Shown: positions 18,580-27,466, numbered from the stretch's first letter. The stretch: DNA of 64,000 nucleotides from G965240365 sp965240365 (GCA_965240365.1 OZ251218.1:1426001-1490000); one strand, 5' to 3'. The notes: generated from the letters alone by a model not told the origin. Numbers and translations are program-made.

Positions 18580-19716
18580 TCAGGGCAAGTGCGGTCTTGC
18601 CAGGTAGTCGAGACTTTGCATCTCCGCCAGGCGGCTGCTGGTGCGCCGGAACATCTCTCGCAGCCGTCTGCCGTTATAAAGCGCCCGCGGCCCGGCGGCG
18701 GCCGTGCCGATCAGTTTTACATTGCGGTCATAGAATTCATCGATCAGCGTGATAAAACGGCGGGCCATATCGTCATGCCGATCATCCATGATCGGGATAT
18801 TCGCCAGCAACACGGTATGAAATTGCCGGGCGATCTCGATATAATCCGCGGCCCCGCGCGGCCCCGCGCAAAGCGCCATAAAATCGAACCAGATAACGCC
18901 ATCGGCGGAACGAACCGTCGGGATCGGGCGGCCCGCAATCTCTATGGTCCCGGCGGCCTTGTCTTCACCCCGGCAGACATGCCGGTAGTGATTCAATAAC
19001 ATGGCCGCCGCCGACTCATCCAGGGGGGAATGATAGATTTCAGCATGGCGCAAAAACCGCAGACGGTAGTCAACCCCGGCGTCCACATTGAGCACCTCTG
19101 TATGGGTCTTCAGCAGCGCTATGGCCGGCAAAAAACGCTCGCGTTGCAAACCGTCCCGGTAGAGTTGATCGGGGTGCTGGTTGGAGGTCGTGACCAGCGC
19201 CACGTTGCGTTCAAACAGGCCCCGCAATAAACCGCCCAGCAGCATCGCATCCGTGATGTCGGTGACATGAAATTCATCGAAACACAGAATACAACTGCGG
19301 GCGGCAATACGGTCGGCGATGATCTGCAACGGGTTTGCAACATCGCCCAGTTGCCGGAGTTGTGTGTGTATGTCTTGCATGAAACGGTGAAAATGACAGC
19401 GTGCTTTGTTTTTGAAGGGCAGGCATTGATAAAAGCAATCAAGCAGGAAGGTCTTGCCGGTGCCGCTCCTGCCCCAGAAATAAAGGCCGCCCGGCGCTTC
19501 ATTGCCGCCCAGCAGCGGCCGCAACCAGCCCGGCCATTTGTTTTGCCGTTCGGTACGTTCGATGAGACGCCAAAACAGGGCTTCGAGCGCGGTTATGGCC
19601 GCCTGCTGCGCCGGGTCTGACACGAACGCCTTGTCCTTGAGTTGCCGTTTGTAGTGGTCCAGCGGGCCTGGCCCGCGGGTCGGATTATGCCGCAGGCGCC
19701 CGGACTCTGTTATCAT
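18580..19716 (-). CDS. zapE: Cell division ATPase ZapE (AFG1 family)
   Basis: 378-residue AFG1-type P-loop ATPase that in E. coli associates with the Z-ring and matters under low oxygen or high temperature. Walker A is WGRSGTGKTF (about residue 81-90) and Walker B is LCFDEFHVTD, a hallmark of the family. The sensor region TTSNQHPDQLYRDGLQRERFLPAI is also typical. It is divergent from the metallopeptidase gene at 19923, and the gap holds a full five-hairpin repeat. cysI lies downstream after a repeat-filled gap. Confidence 0.92.
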   Translation of the reverse strand: MITESGRLRHNPTRGPGPLDHYKRQLKDKAFVSDPAQQAAITALEALFWRLIERTERQNKWPGWLRPLLGGNEAPGGLYFWGRSGTGKTFLLDCFYQCLPFKNKARCHFHRFMQDIHTQLRQLGDVANPLQIIADRIAARSCILCFDEFHVTDITDAMLLGGLLRGLFERNVALVTTSNQHPDQLYRDGLQRERFLPAIALLKTHTEVLNVDAGVDYRLRFLRHAEIYHSPLDESAAAMLLNHYRHVCRGEDKAAGTIEIAGRPIPTVRSADGVIWFDFMALCAGPRGAADYIEIARQFHTVLLANIPIMDDRHDDMARRFITLIDEFYDRNVKLIGTAAAGPRALYNGRRLREMFRRTSSRLAEMQSLDYLARPHLP

Positions 19717-19743
19717 TGCGATTCAAACCGTGGAATTACTTTA

Positions 19744-19900
19744 TTAAGGAAGCCCTGAATAAATCCATCCTGGATTTCTCAGGGCACGCAAGGTGAAAAT
19801 GCGATTTTCACCTTGCTTCAAAATCAATGACTTGTATCATTGATTTTGGCGGTACGTCCCTGTACCGCGGGAAACTCTGATTCAATCAGAGTTTCCTTAA
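19744..19900 (+). repeat. Five-hairpin repeat, reference copy
   Basis: Five consecutive stem-loops fill the element. H1: GCCCTGA/TCAGGGC (19752-19758, 19779-19785) around AAATCCA/TGGATTT. H2: a perfect 13-bp stem (19788-19800, 19804-19816, loop GCG). H3: 11 bp (19820-19830, 19837-19847). H4: GCGGTAC/GTACCGC (19849-19855, 19862-19868). H5: 12 bp (19870-19881, 19885-19896). The ends are TTAAGG and CCTTAA. H1 differs from other copies by a paired T-A to C-G change. It lies in the divergent zapE-peptidase gap. Confidence 0.9.
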
Positions 19901-19922
19901 GCGATCCTAACACGAGCCGGAC

Positions 19923-20609
19923 ATGCTGCCAGCCATCTTACTCATCGTATTATTATGTGTCGTGTTTGCGCCCCAGTTCTGGGTGAAGCGCGTCATAAAA
20001 AAATACAGCGTCACGCTGGATGAATTGCCGGGCACGGGCGGGGAACTGGCCCGGCACCTGCTCGGCCGCTTTGGCATGGATGACGTGAAGCTCGAAGAGG
20101 CCAAAGACGGCGCTGACCACTATGACCCCGAGACGCGCACCATACGCCTCGCGGGCGGGCGCCTGGATGGCAAGTCGCTGGCCGCCGTGACCATTGCCGC
20201 CCATGAGTTTGGCCATGCCCTGCAACACCACACGCGCTATAAACCCCTGTTGTGGCGCGGCAAGCTGGCAAAGCTGGCCGCCGTTGCCGAAAAGGTGGCC
20301 TCGTTTATCCTGGTCGGCCTGCCGTTCGTGCTGGTCCTGGGCAAGGCCCCGATACTCAGCGCCATCATGCTGCTGTCGGGGCTGACCGTGATGTGCCTGC
20401 CGATTGTCCTGCACCTGTTCACGCTGCCGGTCGAGTTCGATGCCAGCTTCAAGCGGGCGCTGCCGATACTGGATGAAGGCCGCTATCTGCCGGAATCGGC
20501 CATGCCCATCGCGCGCAAGATACTGACCGCCGCGGCCCTGACTTATGTGGCCGCCTCATTGGCCAGTCTGCTGAATATTTATCGCTGGATTGCGATACTG
20601 CGAAGATAA
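19923..20609 (+). CDS. Membrane zinc metallopeptidase, YugP type
   Basis: 228-residue membrane protein with an N-terminal helix (LLPAILLIVLLCVVFAPQF), the zinc motif HEFGH (in AAHEFGHALQHH, about residues 98-102), two central hydrophobic helices (about 125-165) and a C-terminal one. The later LPVEFDASFKRA supplies the probable third ligand Glu. Family members are called YugP or DUF-type zinc metallopeptidases; substrates are not established. The start at 19923 follows the repeat by only 22 bp, so its promoter would have to lie in or before the repeat, or the repeat end serves as leader. Confidence 0.85.
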   Translation: MLPAILLIVLLCVVFAPQFWVKRVIKKYSVTLDELPGTGGELARHLLGRFGMDDVKLEEAKDGADHYDPETRTIRLAGGRLDGKSLAAVTIAAHEFGHALQHHTRYKPLLWRGKLAKLAAVAEKVASFILVGLPFVLVLGKAPILSAIMLLSGLTVMCLPIVLHLFTLPVEFDASFKRALPILDEGRYLPESAMPIARKILTAAALTYVAASLASLLNIYRWIAILRR

Positions 20610-20637
20610 GTCCCGGCTGGACTTATAGCTTCCATGA

Positions 20638-21714
20638 TCAGAACAGGTCGTATTGCCGCCCGCTCAAGACCGGCCTTATAAAAGAGGTCGTATCCAGCGG
20701 CCGCGGGGGTTCCCGGTTCAGGCCATATTTCCTGCAGGCGCCCTTAAAGCGCGCGCGGATCAATTGCGCAAACACGCCCCGGCCGCTCATACGGCTGTGA
20801 AAGCGGGGGTCGTTCTCCCTGCCCTCGCGGACTTCACGGATGATGCTCAGCACATGGTTGGCCTTGAGCGGATAGTGTGTCTTCAGCCATTCCTTGAACA
20901 GCGATTTTATCTCATGCGGCAGGCGCAGCATGAGATAACCGGCGCGGCCGGCCCCGGCCTGGGCGGCACGCCTCAATACCTGCTCCATCTCATGGTCATT
21001 AATGACCGGGATGACCGGGGCAAACATGACGCCCGCGGGAATGCCGGCCTCCGCCAGGCGGGCCAGGGTCTTAAGGCGACGTTCGGGCGCGGTCGCGCGC
21101 GGTTCCATTTTCTGCATCAGTTCAGCGCTCAGTGTCGTCACCGAGATGAAGACCTGCGCCAGCCCGCGCCGGGCCATTTTTGCCAGCAGATCAATATCAC
21201 GTTCTACCAGACTCGATTTGCTGACCAGCATCAGCGGATGATTATGCCGTTCGAGATATTCAATGATCGCGCGCGTGATCCGGTGCTCTCTTTCAATCGG
21301 TTGATAGGGATCGGTATTGGTGCCGAGCGCGATCGGCGAGCATTGATAGGCCGGCCTGGCCAGCGCCCGCGCCAGTAATTCAACCGCGTTGGGTTTGGCA
21401 AACAGGCGGGTTTCAAAGTCCAGTCCGGGCGAGAGATCAAGATAGGCATGGGTGGGTCTGGCATAGCAGTAAATACAGCCATGCTCACAACCGCGATAGG
21501 GGTTGATCGATTGCTCAAACGGAATATCGGGCGAACTGTTCTTGCTGATGATCGTCCTGGGTTTTTCGATGATGACCGAGGTTTTGGCCACGGCCTCGTC
21601 ATTCGTCGCCGCTGGCCAGCCATCCTCATCAACCGCGCCGCGGGTGTGTTGCAGATAACGTCCGTCGATGCGGTTTAAGGTGCCGCGCCCCTGCGCCGGT
21701 TTTTTTGCGTTCAT
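20638..21714 (-). CDS. PA0069-family radical SAM protein
   Basis: 358-residue radical SAM enzyme related to spore photoproduct lyase-like proteins. The cluster motif CEHGCIYCY (CX3CX2C) is preceded by INPYRGC, and the family-specific N-terminus ends with GRGTLNRIDGRY. The C-terminal half carries LPHEIKSLFKEWL and PRFHSRMSGRG, typical of the PA0069 group. The catalysed reaction is unknown. It is convergent with the YugP-type gene; the 28-bp gap resembles a fragment of the repeat H1 arm (AAGTCC..GGACTT). Confidence 0.88.
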   Translation of the reverse strand: MNAKKPAQGRGTLNRIDGRYLQHTRGAVDEDGWPAATNDEAVAKTSVIIEKPRTIISKNSSPDIPFEQSINPYRGCEHGCIYCYARPTHAYLDLSPGLDFETRLFAKPNAVELLARALARPAYQCSPIALGTNTDPYQPIEREHRITRAIIEYLERHNHPLMLVSKSSLVERDIDLLAKMARRGLAQVFISVTTLSAELMQKMEPRATAPERRLKTLARLAEAGIPAGVMFAPVIPVINDHEMEQVLRRAAQAGAGRAGYLMLRLPHEIKSLFKEWLKTHYPLKANHVLSIIREVREGRENDPRFHSRMSGRGVFAQLIRARFKGACRKYGLNREPPRPLDTTSFIRPVLSGRQYDLF

Positions 21715-21796
21715 GCCGTGTCCCGCTTGCGCTCAACGCATTCCCATGTTGCGGGAATGGCCTGGCTTGATCAGGCCTAGCTTGATCAGGCTTGCC

Positions 21797-23179
21797 TTAA
21801 TCCGGCTGTGCCTGTTCATCGTTATCCGCCGCTTGTTGGACCAGGGCGGGCGGGAGTTGTTTGCCGGTATTGAGTTCGCCCAGTTTGCGGATCGCCTCGG
21901 CCCTTGCCACCAGATTCCCCTTGCCGTCAAGCAGACGCTTGTGCGCCGTTTGATAGGCAAGCTGGGCCTTGTCCAGCCTGTCGCCCACCTCTCTCAGCGC
22001 CTCCGCAAAACCGACAAACTTGTCATACATATCGCCGGCCCGTTTTGCGATCTCGCGGGCATTCCCGCTCTGGTATTCGTAGCGCCACATATTCTGGATC
22101 ACTTGCAGATTCAGGCTCAGGGTTGACGGGCTGACCAGAAAGATCCCGTTTTTGAAGGCGTCCTGAAACAGGCTGTCGTCCTGTTCCAGCGCCAGCATCA
22201 GGGCCGGCTCAATGGCCACAAACATCAGCACCATGTCGAGCGAATTGAGCCCGACCAGATCGGCGTAGCTTTTCGCCTTGAGGGCGTTGATGTGCGAGCG
22301 GATCGACAGCAGGTGTTCCTTTAAGGCGCCTTGCCGCGCCGCTTCGTCTTCCGCGGCATAATAACGCTCATAGGCATTCAATGAGACTTTCGAATCAATG
22401 ATGACATCGCGCTGATCCGGCAGGCGCACCACCACATCCGGCCGGTACAGGCTGTTATCGGCGGCGCGGTAACTGGCCTGGAACTCATATTCACGCCCCT
22501 TGCAGAGGCCCGAATCTTCCAGCACCCGCTCCAGGATCACCTCGCCCCAGTCGCCGCGTTTCTTGCTGTCTCCTTTCAGGGCGCGGGTCAGATTGATCGC
22601 GTCCTGGCTCATTTGCGCGTTCAGGGATTTAAGGCCGCTGATCTCATGCTGCAACAATGAGCGATCTTTTGATTCCTTGTCATAAACATCCTCGATCTTT
22701 TTGCGGAAGTCGCCCAGTTGTTCGCGCAGCGGGGTCAATACCTCGCCGATATTCCGCCGGTTTTGATCGGCAAACTTTCTGCTCTTTTCTTCGAGGATGC
22801 GGTTGGACAAATTCTCAAAGGCGGCCGTCATTTTTTTCTCGGCTTCCTGCCACAGTGTTATTTTTTCCGCCGCGTTTCTTTCCGCGGCGTCGAGTTGCGC
22901 GCCCAGTTCGGCGATCCTGGCCTTGTCGGCTTCCGCCTGCCGGCGCAGGGCATCGATCGCGGTTTCGCCTTCCCGCACGGTCTGCCTGAGTTCATCCGCG
23001 CGCAGGCCGGTGTTGGCCGAACGCTCTTTTTCAACGGCAAGCTCGCGCGCCAGCCTGTCTTTATCCCGGCCGAGCAGCGCCAGTCTGCCGCGCACAAACA
23101 GCCACATCAGCAACAGCCCAAGCAGGAGACCCAGGATGAGACCTGGGCCTGTTTCATTTATCCATGTTATAAACGGCAT
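21797..23179 (-). CDS. rmuC: DNA recombination protein RmuC
   Basis: 460 residues. A membrane anchor (about 11-30, PGLILGLLLGLLLMWLFV) is followed by a long coiled coil (35-190) and the RmuC nuclease-like domain (about 195-400, with KKRGDWGEVILERVLEDSGL and VIIDSKVSLNAYERYY, whose D-x-K is the expected active site). RmuC limits inversions at short inverted repeats in E. coli, which is notable in a genome so full of inverted repeats. The C-terminus is slightly degenerate. Confidence 0.92.
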   Translation of the reverse strand: MPFITWINETGPGLILGLLLGLLLMWLFVRGRLALLGRDKDRLARELAVEKERSANTGLRADELRQTVREGETAIDALRRQAEADKARIAELGAQLDAAERNAAEKITLWQEAEKKMTAAFENLSNRILEEKSRKFADQNRRNIGEVLTPLREQLGDFRKKIEDVYDKESKDRSLLQHEISGLKSLNAQMSQDAINLTRALKGDSKKRGDWGEVILERVLEDSGLCKGREYEFQASYRAADNSLYRPDVVVRLPDQRDVIIDSKVSLNAYERYYAAEDEAARQGALKEHLLSIRSHINALKAKSYADLVGLNSLDMVLMFVAIEPALMLALEQDDSLFQDAFKNGIFLVSPSTLSLNLQVIQNMWRYEYQSGNAREIAKRAGDMYDKFVGFAEALREVGDRLDKAQLAYQTAHKRLLDGKGNLVARAEAIRKLGELNTGKQLPPALVQQAADNDEQAQPD

Positions 23180-23373
23180 GCGCTATACTGTTACTATTGT
23201 GAACCGGTCAACAAATTAATGGTTAAATATTGTACCGTATCATTTTTATTGACTATAATTATAAGTTTATTCAGGCGGCTCAGGTCGGGTTTGCCGGGGC
23301 CTTCCTGAATAATGTGAATAATGAATAACAAGACAAACTGAATCCAGATTTTCCTGTTTCCCGAATAATCTTA

Positions 23374-24180
23374 ATGAAACTCAAGGGCATCATCTTTGAT
23401 GTGGACGGCACTATTGCGGACACGGAAGAGATTCACCGGCAAGCCTTTAATCAGACGTTTAAGGAATTTAAGCTCGACTGGCGCTGGTCCGTTGCGGACT
23501 ATCGGCGCCTGCTCCTGATTTCGGGCGGCCGGGAACGCCTGCGGGCCTGCCTGAAACAGGATCAGGCGCTGGCGGATAAAATCAGCGACCCGGCCGGCTT
23601 TGTCAAGGCCCTGCACCTTAAAAAATCGGAAAACTACCGCGCCCTGCTGGTGGCGGCCGACCTTGGCCTGCGGCCCGGCATACTCAGGCTGATCCAGGAA
23701 GCCACGGCCCATAATATCCCGCTCGGCATTGCGACCAGTTCCTCCAGGGCGAATCTCAAGACCCTGATCAACAAGACCCTGCAAGCGGAACCGGAAGCGC
23801 TGTTCGGCATGATCGTGACCGGCGATACGGTGGCCGATAAAAAACCGTCTCCGCTCGCCTATCAATGCGCCTTGGCCGGGCTGGGCCTGGCCGCGCCGGG
23901 CTGCATCGCGATTGAAGACACCTATAACGGCAACCGGGCCGCCCTCGGCGCCGGACTGAACTGTGTGGTCACAACGCATGAATATACGCGCAACGATGAT
24001 TTCAGCGGCGCGGCCCTGGTGCTCAATCACCTGGGCGAGCCTGACAAACCATGCACGGCCGCAGACGGCTATCAATGTGGCCGGGTTTGTGTCGATATTG
24101 AACTGCTGGACGAGATAATCATCTGTAAGCAGAGAGGGCTGTCTCCCTTTATTGCATTACGGGACATCGCCTCCGGCTAA
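23374..24180 (+). CDS. HAD hydrolase, CbbY/beta-phosphoglucomutase-like
   Basis: 268-residue HAD-superfamily phosphatase of subclass IA. The nucleophile motif is FDVDGTIADT (Asp9/Asp11), the cap is helical, motif II is ATSSSR (ATSSSRANL) and motif IV is EDTYNG. CbbY-like proteins act on sugar phosphates such as xylulose-1,5-bisphosphate in autotrophs; no Calvin-cycle gene is in view, so the substrate is open. It has an AT-rich 190-bp upstream gap shared with the divergent rmuC, and a repeat copy follows 20 bp after the stop. Confidence 0.85.
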   Translation: MKLKGIIFDVDGTIADTEEIHRQAFNQTFKEFKLDWRWSVADYRRLLLISGGRERLRACLKQDQALADKISDPAGFVKALHLKKSENYRALLVAADLGLRPGILRLIQEATAHNIPLGIATSSSRANLKTLINKTLQAEPEALFGMIVTGDTVADKKPSPLAYQCALAGLGLAAPGCIAIEDTYNGNRAALGAGLNCVVTTHEYTRNDDFSGAALVLNHLGEPDKPCTAADGYQCGRVCVDIELLDEIIICKQRGLSPFIALRDIASG

Positions 24181-24201
24181 CCCGCTCAAACCGGGTTAAT
24201 A

Positions 24202-24372
24202 ATGGAAGCTCTGAATAAATCCATCCTGGATTTCCCTGCCTGCTGCAGGCAGAGCTTCAAAATCAATGATTTGCATCATTGCCAAGTTATTGATTCTGGG
24301 GCGGTACGCCTGCCTGCAGCAGGCAGGTCCCTGTACCGCAGGAAACTCTGATTCAATCAGAGTTTCCTAATA
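24202..24372 (+). repeat. Five-hairpin repeat with palindrome inserts
   Basis: In this copy hairpin 2 is replaced by the 19-bp palindrome (24235-24253, last base altered), and another 19-bp copy sits exactly in the loop of hairpin 4 (24309-24327). Removing the latter restores the uninterrupted GCGGTACGTCCCTGTACCGC of the reference copy. It lies between the HAD gene and oxyR. Confidence 0.88.
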
Positions 24373-24421
24373 TCACTGCCGCAAAGAGAGAGGCGCCGTC
24401 AGGCCGCCGGCCTTAATAATT

Positions 24422-25333
24422 ATGACCCTGTCCGAATTTCGCTATGTCGTGGCCGTGGCCACGGAGTTGCACTTTGGCCGCGCCGCCAGCCGCTGCTTCG
24501 TGAGCCAGCCGACCTTGAGTGTCGCCATAAAAAAGCTCGAAGATGAACTGGGCGTGACCCTGTTTGAACGGCATCAGCATGAAGTCTCGGTCACGCCCAT
24601 CGGCGAGGCGATCATCAGGCAGGCCCAGATCATCCTGAATGAAACCAATAACCTGAAAGAGATAGCGGCCCAGAACAAGGACGAACTCATCGGCGGATTA
24701 AAACTCGGGCTTATCTACACGGTCGGCCCCTATTTATTGCCTAAACTGATCCCGCTGATCAAAAAGCACGAAAATAACCGGTTCCCCTTATTGATCGAGG
24801 AAGATTTTACCGAAGATCTGGCCAGAAAACTGAAGGCGGGCTTTATCGACATCGCCATTCTTTCCAGGCCCTTTCACAAGGCCGGCGTCACCACCGAAAC
24901 GCTCTACCGGGAAAATTTTATTGTCGCCCTGCCCAGGGGCCATGCCCTGACCGGCAAAAAGAAACTCAAACCCGCCGATCTCATGGGCAACACGATGTTA
25001 TTACTCAAGGCGGGAAACTGCTTCAGGGATCAGGTTGTCGAGTTCTGCCCGGCCTGCATTAACCCGCTGAAGGAAGATAACGGCATACAAAAAACCCTGG
25101 AGGGGAGTTCCATAGAGACCATCCGGCAGATGGTGGCGGCCGGCGCCGGCATCACCATATTGCCCGGCCTGTCGGTGGAATCATCCAGTATGAAAGGGCT
25201 GCTCGAATATCGCCCGTTCACTGAACCCGAGCCCTACCGCGAGATCATCATCGCCTACAGAAAATCCTATCCGGGTAAAAAGGCCATCGAACTCATAAAA
25301 GATGCGATTAAAAGCTGCGGGTTGACCAGGTGA
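24422..25333 (+). CDS. oxyR: Hydrogen peroxide-responsive regulator OxyR
   Basis: 303-residue LysR-type regulator: winged helix-turn-helix at 1-60 (LHFGRAASRCFVSQPTLSVAIKKLEDELG) and a periplasmic-binding-like sensor at 90-300. The two redox cysteines characteristic of OxyR are present as Cys200 and Cys209 in GNCFRDQVVEFC, matching Cys199 and Cys208 of E. coli. It should activate peroxide defence genes; targets cannot be seen here, although a peroxiredoxin and the Ni-SOD are in the window. A five-hairpin repeat starts 1 nt after its stop codon. Confidence 0.93.
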   Translation: MTLSEFRYVVAVATELHFGRAASRCFVSQPTLSVAIKKLEDELGVTLFERHQHEVSVTPIGEAIIRQAQIILNETNNLKEIAAQNKDELIGGLKLGLIYTVGPYLLPKLIPLIKKHENNRFPLLIEEDFTEDLARKLKAGFIDIAILSRPFHKAGVTTETLYRENFIVALPRGHALTGKKKLKPADLMGNTMLLLKAGNCFRDQVVEFCPACINPLKEDNGIQKTLEGSSIETIRQMVAAGAGITILPGLSVESSSMKGLLEYRPFTEPEPYREIIIAYRKSYPGKKAIELIKDAIKSCGLTR

Positions 25334-25334
25334 T

Positions 25335-25474
25335 TTAAGGAAGCTCTGAATAAATCCATCCTGGATTTCCCTGCCTGCTACAGGCAGGGCTTCAAAATCA
25401 ATGACTTGCATCATTGATTTTGGCGGCACATCCCTGTACCGCAGGAAACTCTGATTCAATCAGAGTTTCCTTAA
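25335..25474 (+). repeat. Five-hairpin repeat, short copy
   Basis: Begins one base after the oxyR stop and ends 4 bp before the stop of the convergent protease gene, so it fills the whole gap. Hairpin 2 is replaced by a palindrome variant with a TA centre (25370-25388). It may act as a bidirectional terminator. Confidence 0.85.
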
Positions 25475-25477
25475 GCG

Positions 25478-26857
25478 CTAACCGTTTATCACCAGAAACA
25501 TGGCCGAGTTGCCCCGGATTATTCGGAGTACCAGGGGTCTTTGCCTGTTATCCACCGCGGCCAGAAATTCGTCCAGATTTCTCACCTCAAGCCGGTTGAC
25601 CGAGGTAATGATGTCCGCGACCAGGAGGCCGCTGCGCCAGGCGGGGGTGCCGCGATCCACCCCGCTGACAATGACGCCTTCAACCCGGCCATAATAAGGG
25701 CTGCCGAATTCTATATCGCTGACGGTCACGCCCGTCAGCAGTTCATTATAGGGCCGGGGCGCGTTCCCCGACAGCCTGCTTTCTTCCACGGTGACGGTAA
25801 ATTTCATTTGCCTGCCATCGCGCAAGACATCGAACTCGGTAGTCTCGCCGATGGGCAACAGGCCGATCCGGTTTCTTAAATCGGCCGCGCTTTTGATGCG
25901 CCGGCCATCGCTGGACAAGACGATATCCCCCACCTGCAAGCCGGCCTTTTCCGCCGGCGAATCCTCGATTATCCGGCTGATAATGGCGCCTTGCCGGCTC
26001 TTGAGTCCGAACGCCTCGGCCAGGGCCGGATTTATATCCTGCATGCTAACGCCCAGATAACTGCGCTTTACCTCGCCGCTCTCTACCAGTTGTTCCGTGA
26101 CCTGCAAGGCAAGATTGATCGGTATTGCAAAGCCGATGCCGATATTGCCGCCGCTGCGTGAAAAGATGGCGGTATTGATGCCGACCAGTTCCCCGCGCAG
26201 ATTGACCAGCGCGCCGCCGGAGTTGCCCGGATTGATCGAGGCGTCGGTCTGAATAAAATCCTCATAGCCGCCGATGTCCAGACCGCTGCGGCTCAAGGCG
26301 CTGATGATGCCGGAGGTGACGGTCTGGCCGAGGCCAAACGGATTGCCGATCGCCACCACAAAATCGCCCACCCTGAGCTTTTCCGAATCGGCCGTTTTAA
26401 GGCCGCTCAGACCCTGGGCCGGGATTTTAATGACCGCAATATCGGTTTCCGGATCCGTGCCGATCACCTCGGCCTCAAGCTGACGCCCGTCTCTCAAGGT
26501 GACGGTGATCTGGATCGCATTGGCAATGACATGGTTGTTGGTCAATACCAGGCCGCGTTCGGCGTCAACGATAACGCCCGAGCCCAGGCTGCTGGTCTTG
26601 CGCTCTACCTGCCGGTCGGGCAGTTGAAAAAACCGCTGGAAAAAGGGATCGGAGAATAAGGGATTGAGTGTTTGCCTGATGCGTCCCTCGGTGGCGATGT
26701 TGACCACGGCCGGCGTGACCTGTTCCAGCATCGGCGCGAGGCTCGGCAATTTGTCGCCATCCGCTTCAAGCGGCAGGGCGGCCTTTGCCAACGGGATAGT
26801 CAGGGTGAAGGCGATCAGAAATAATTGGGAAAGTATCCGGCTAAACGGCATGATCAT
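25478..26857 (-). CDS. degQ: Periplasmic serine endoprotease, DegQ/DegP (Do) type
   Basis: 459 residues: signal peptide (about 1-26), trypsin-like protease with triad His109 (LTNNHV), Asp139 (ETDIAVIKI) and Ser213 (NPGNSGGAL), then two PDZ domains (about 265-355 and 370-455). It degrades misfolded envelope proteins. Two PDZ domains make it DegQ/DegP rather than DegS; the choice between DegP and DegQ is uncertain, as the long Q-linker typical of DegP is short here. It is convergent with oxyR. Confidence 0.92.
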   Translation of the reverse strand: MIMPFSRILSQLFLIAFTLTIPLAKAALPLEADGDKLPSLAPMLEQVTPAVVNIATEGRIRQTLNPLFSDPFFQRFFQLPDRQVERKTSSLGSGVIVDAERGLVLTNNHVIANAIQITVTLRDGRQLEAEVIGTDPETDIAVIKIPAQGLSGLKTADSEKLRVGDFVVAIGNPFGLGQTVTSGIISALSRSGLDIGGYEDFIQTDASINPGNSGGALVNLRGELVGINTAIFSRSGGNIGIGFAIPINLALQVTEQLVESGEVKRSYLGVSMQDINPALAEAFGLKSRQGAIISRIIEDSPAEKAGLQVGDIVLSSDGRRIKSAADLRNRIGLLPIGETTEFDVLRDGRQMKFTVTVEESRLSGNAPRPYNELLTGVTVSDIEFGSPYYGRVEGVIVSGVDRGTPAWRSGLLVADIITSVNRLEVRNLDEFLAAVDNRQRPLVLRIIRGNSAMFLVING

Positions 26858-26976
26858 CCAGCATGTTCCTTGTCTTGTTGATTATGCTGTTAGGAGATGA
26901 ACCGCGAAGCAAAAGTTCAACCCGGATCATTTTGCGGGCGGCTTTTCGCGGATTGTTTTTAATTTAAGACTAAAGA

Positions 26977-26994
26977 CGGGCCGTTAGCGGCCCG
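26977..26994 (-). terminator. Terminator-like hairpin after hsp20
   Basis: CGGGCCG (26977-26983) pairs with CGGCCCG (26988-26994) across TTAG. On the minus strand it is followed by TCTTTAGTCTTAAATT, a weak U-rich tail. It lies 20 bp beyond the hsp20 stop. Confidence 0.5.
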
Positions 26995-27013
26995 CCTTGT
27001 CTCATGGCAGGTT

Positions 27014-27466
27014 TCAGCCCTTGACTGCAATACGCCGCGGCTGGACTTTCTCATGCTTGGGCAGTGACACTTCCAAAACGCCGTCCTTGCCGGTGGCTTC
27101 AATGCGCTCGGCATCGGCCGAATCCGGCAGGCTGAAGCGCCGGTAAAACGTGCCGCTGACTCGTTCAACCCGCTTGTACCCTTCCTTTTCGTCACGGACT
27201 TCCGACTTGCGTTCGCCCTTGATCGACAATACGCCGTTTTCCATCGTGATCTCGATATCCCTCGGGTCAACGCCCGGCAGATCAGCCGTAATCAGAAAGC
27301 GATCGGCCTCTTCCTTGATATCCACGGCCGGCCGCCAGTGGCTGGTCACGACATTGGAATGGTCATTATCGCTGTTGGCGAGTTCCCTGGCCGGATAGCC
27401 AAATTGATTTAACTGCTCCTGAAACCGGTCCAGAAGCGTCCACGGTTCATAGTTTCGTAAAGACAT
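27014..27466 (-). CDS. Small heat shock protein Hsp20
   Basis: 150-residue alpha-crystallin-type chaperone that holds unfolding proteins. The ACD spans about 45-140, with VDIKEEADRFLITADLPGVDPRDIEITMENGVLSIKGER and the closing GVLEVSLPK; the C-terminal tail carries the short I-x-I-like RRIAVKG. The ATG follows a good GGAGGT ribosome site. A sigma-32-type promoter lies 42-70 bp upstream and a terminator-like hairpin downstream, so it is probably a monocistronic heat shock gene. An IS element ends just beyond the promoter. Confidence 0.93.
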   Translation of the reverse strand: MSLRNYEPWTLLDRFQEQLNQFGYPARELANSDNDHSNVVTSHWRPAVDIKEEADRFLITADLPGVDPRDIEITMENGVLSIKGERKSEVRDEKEGYKRVERVSGTFYRRFSLPDSADAERIEATGKDGVLEVSLPKHEKVQPRRIAVKG

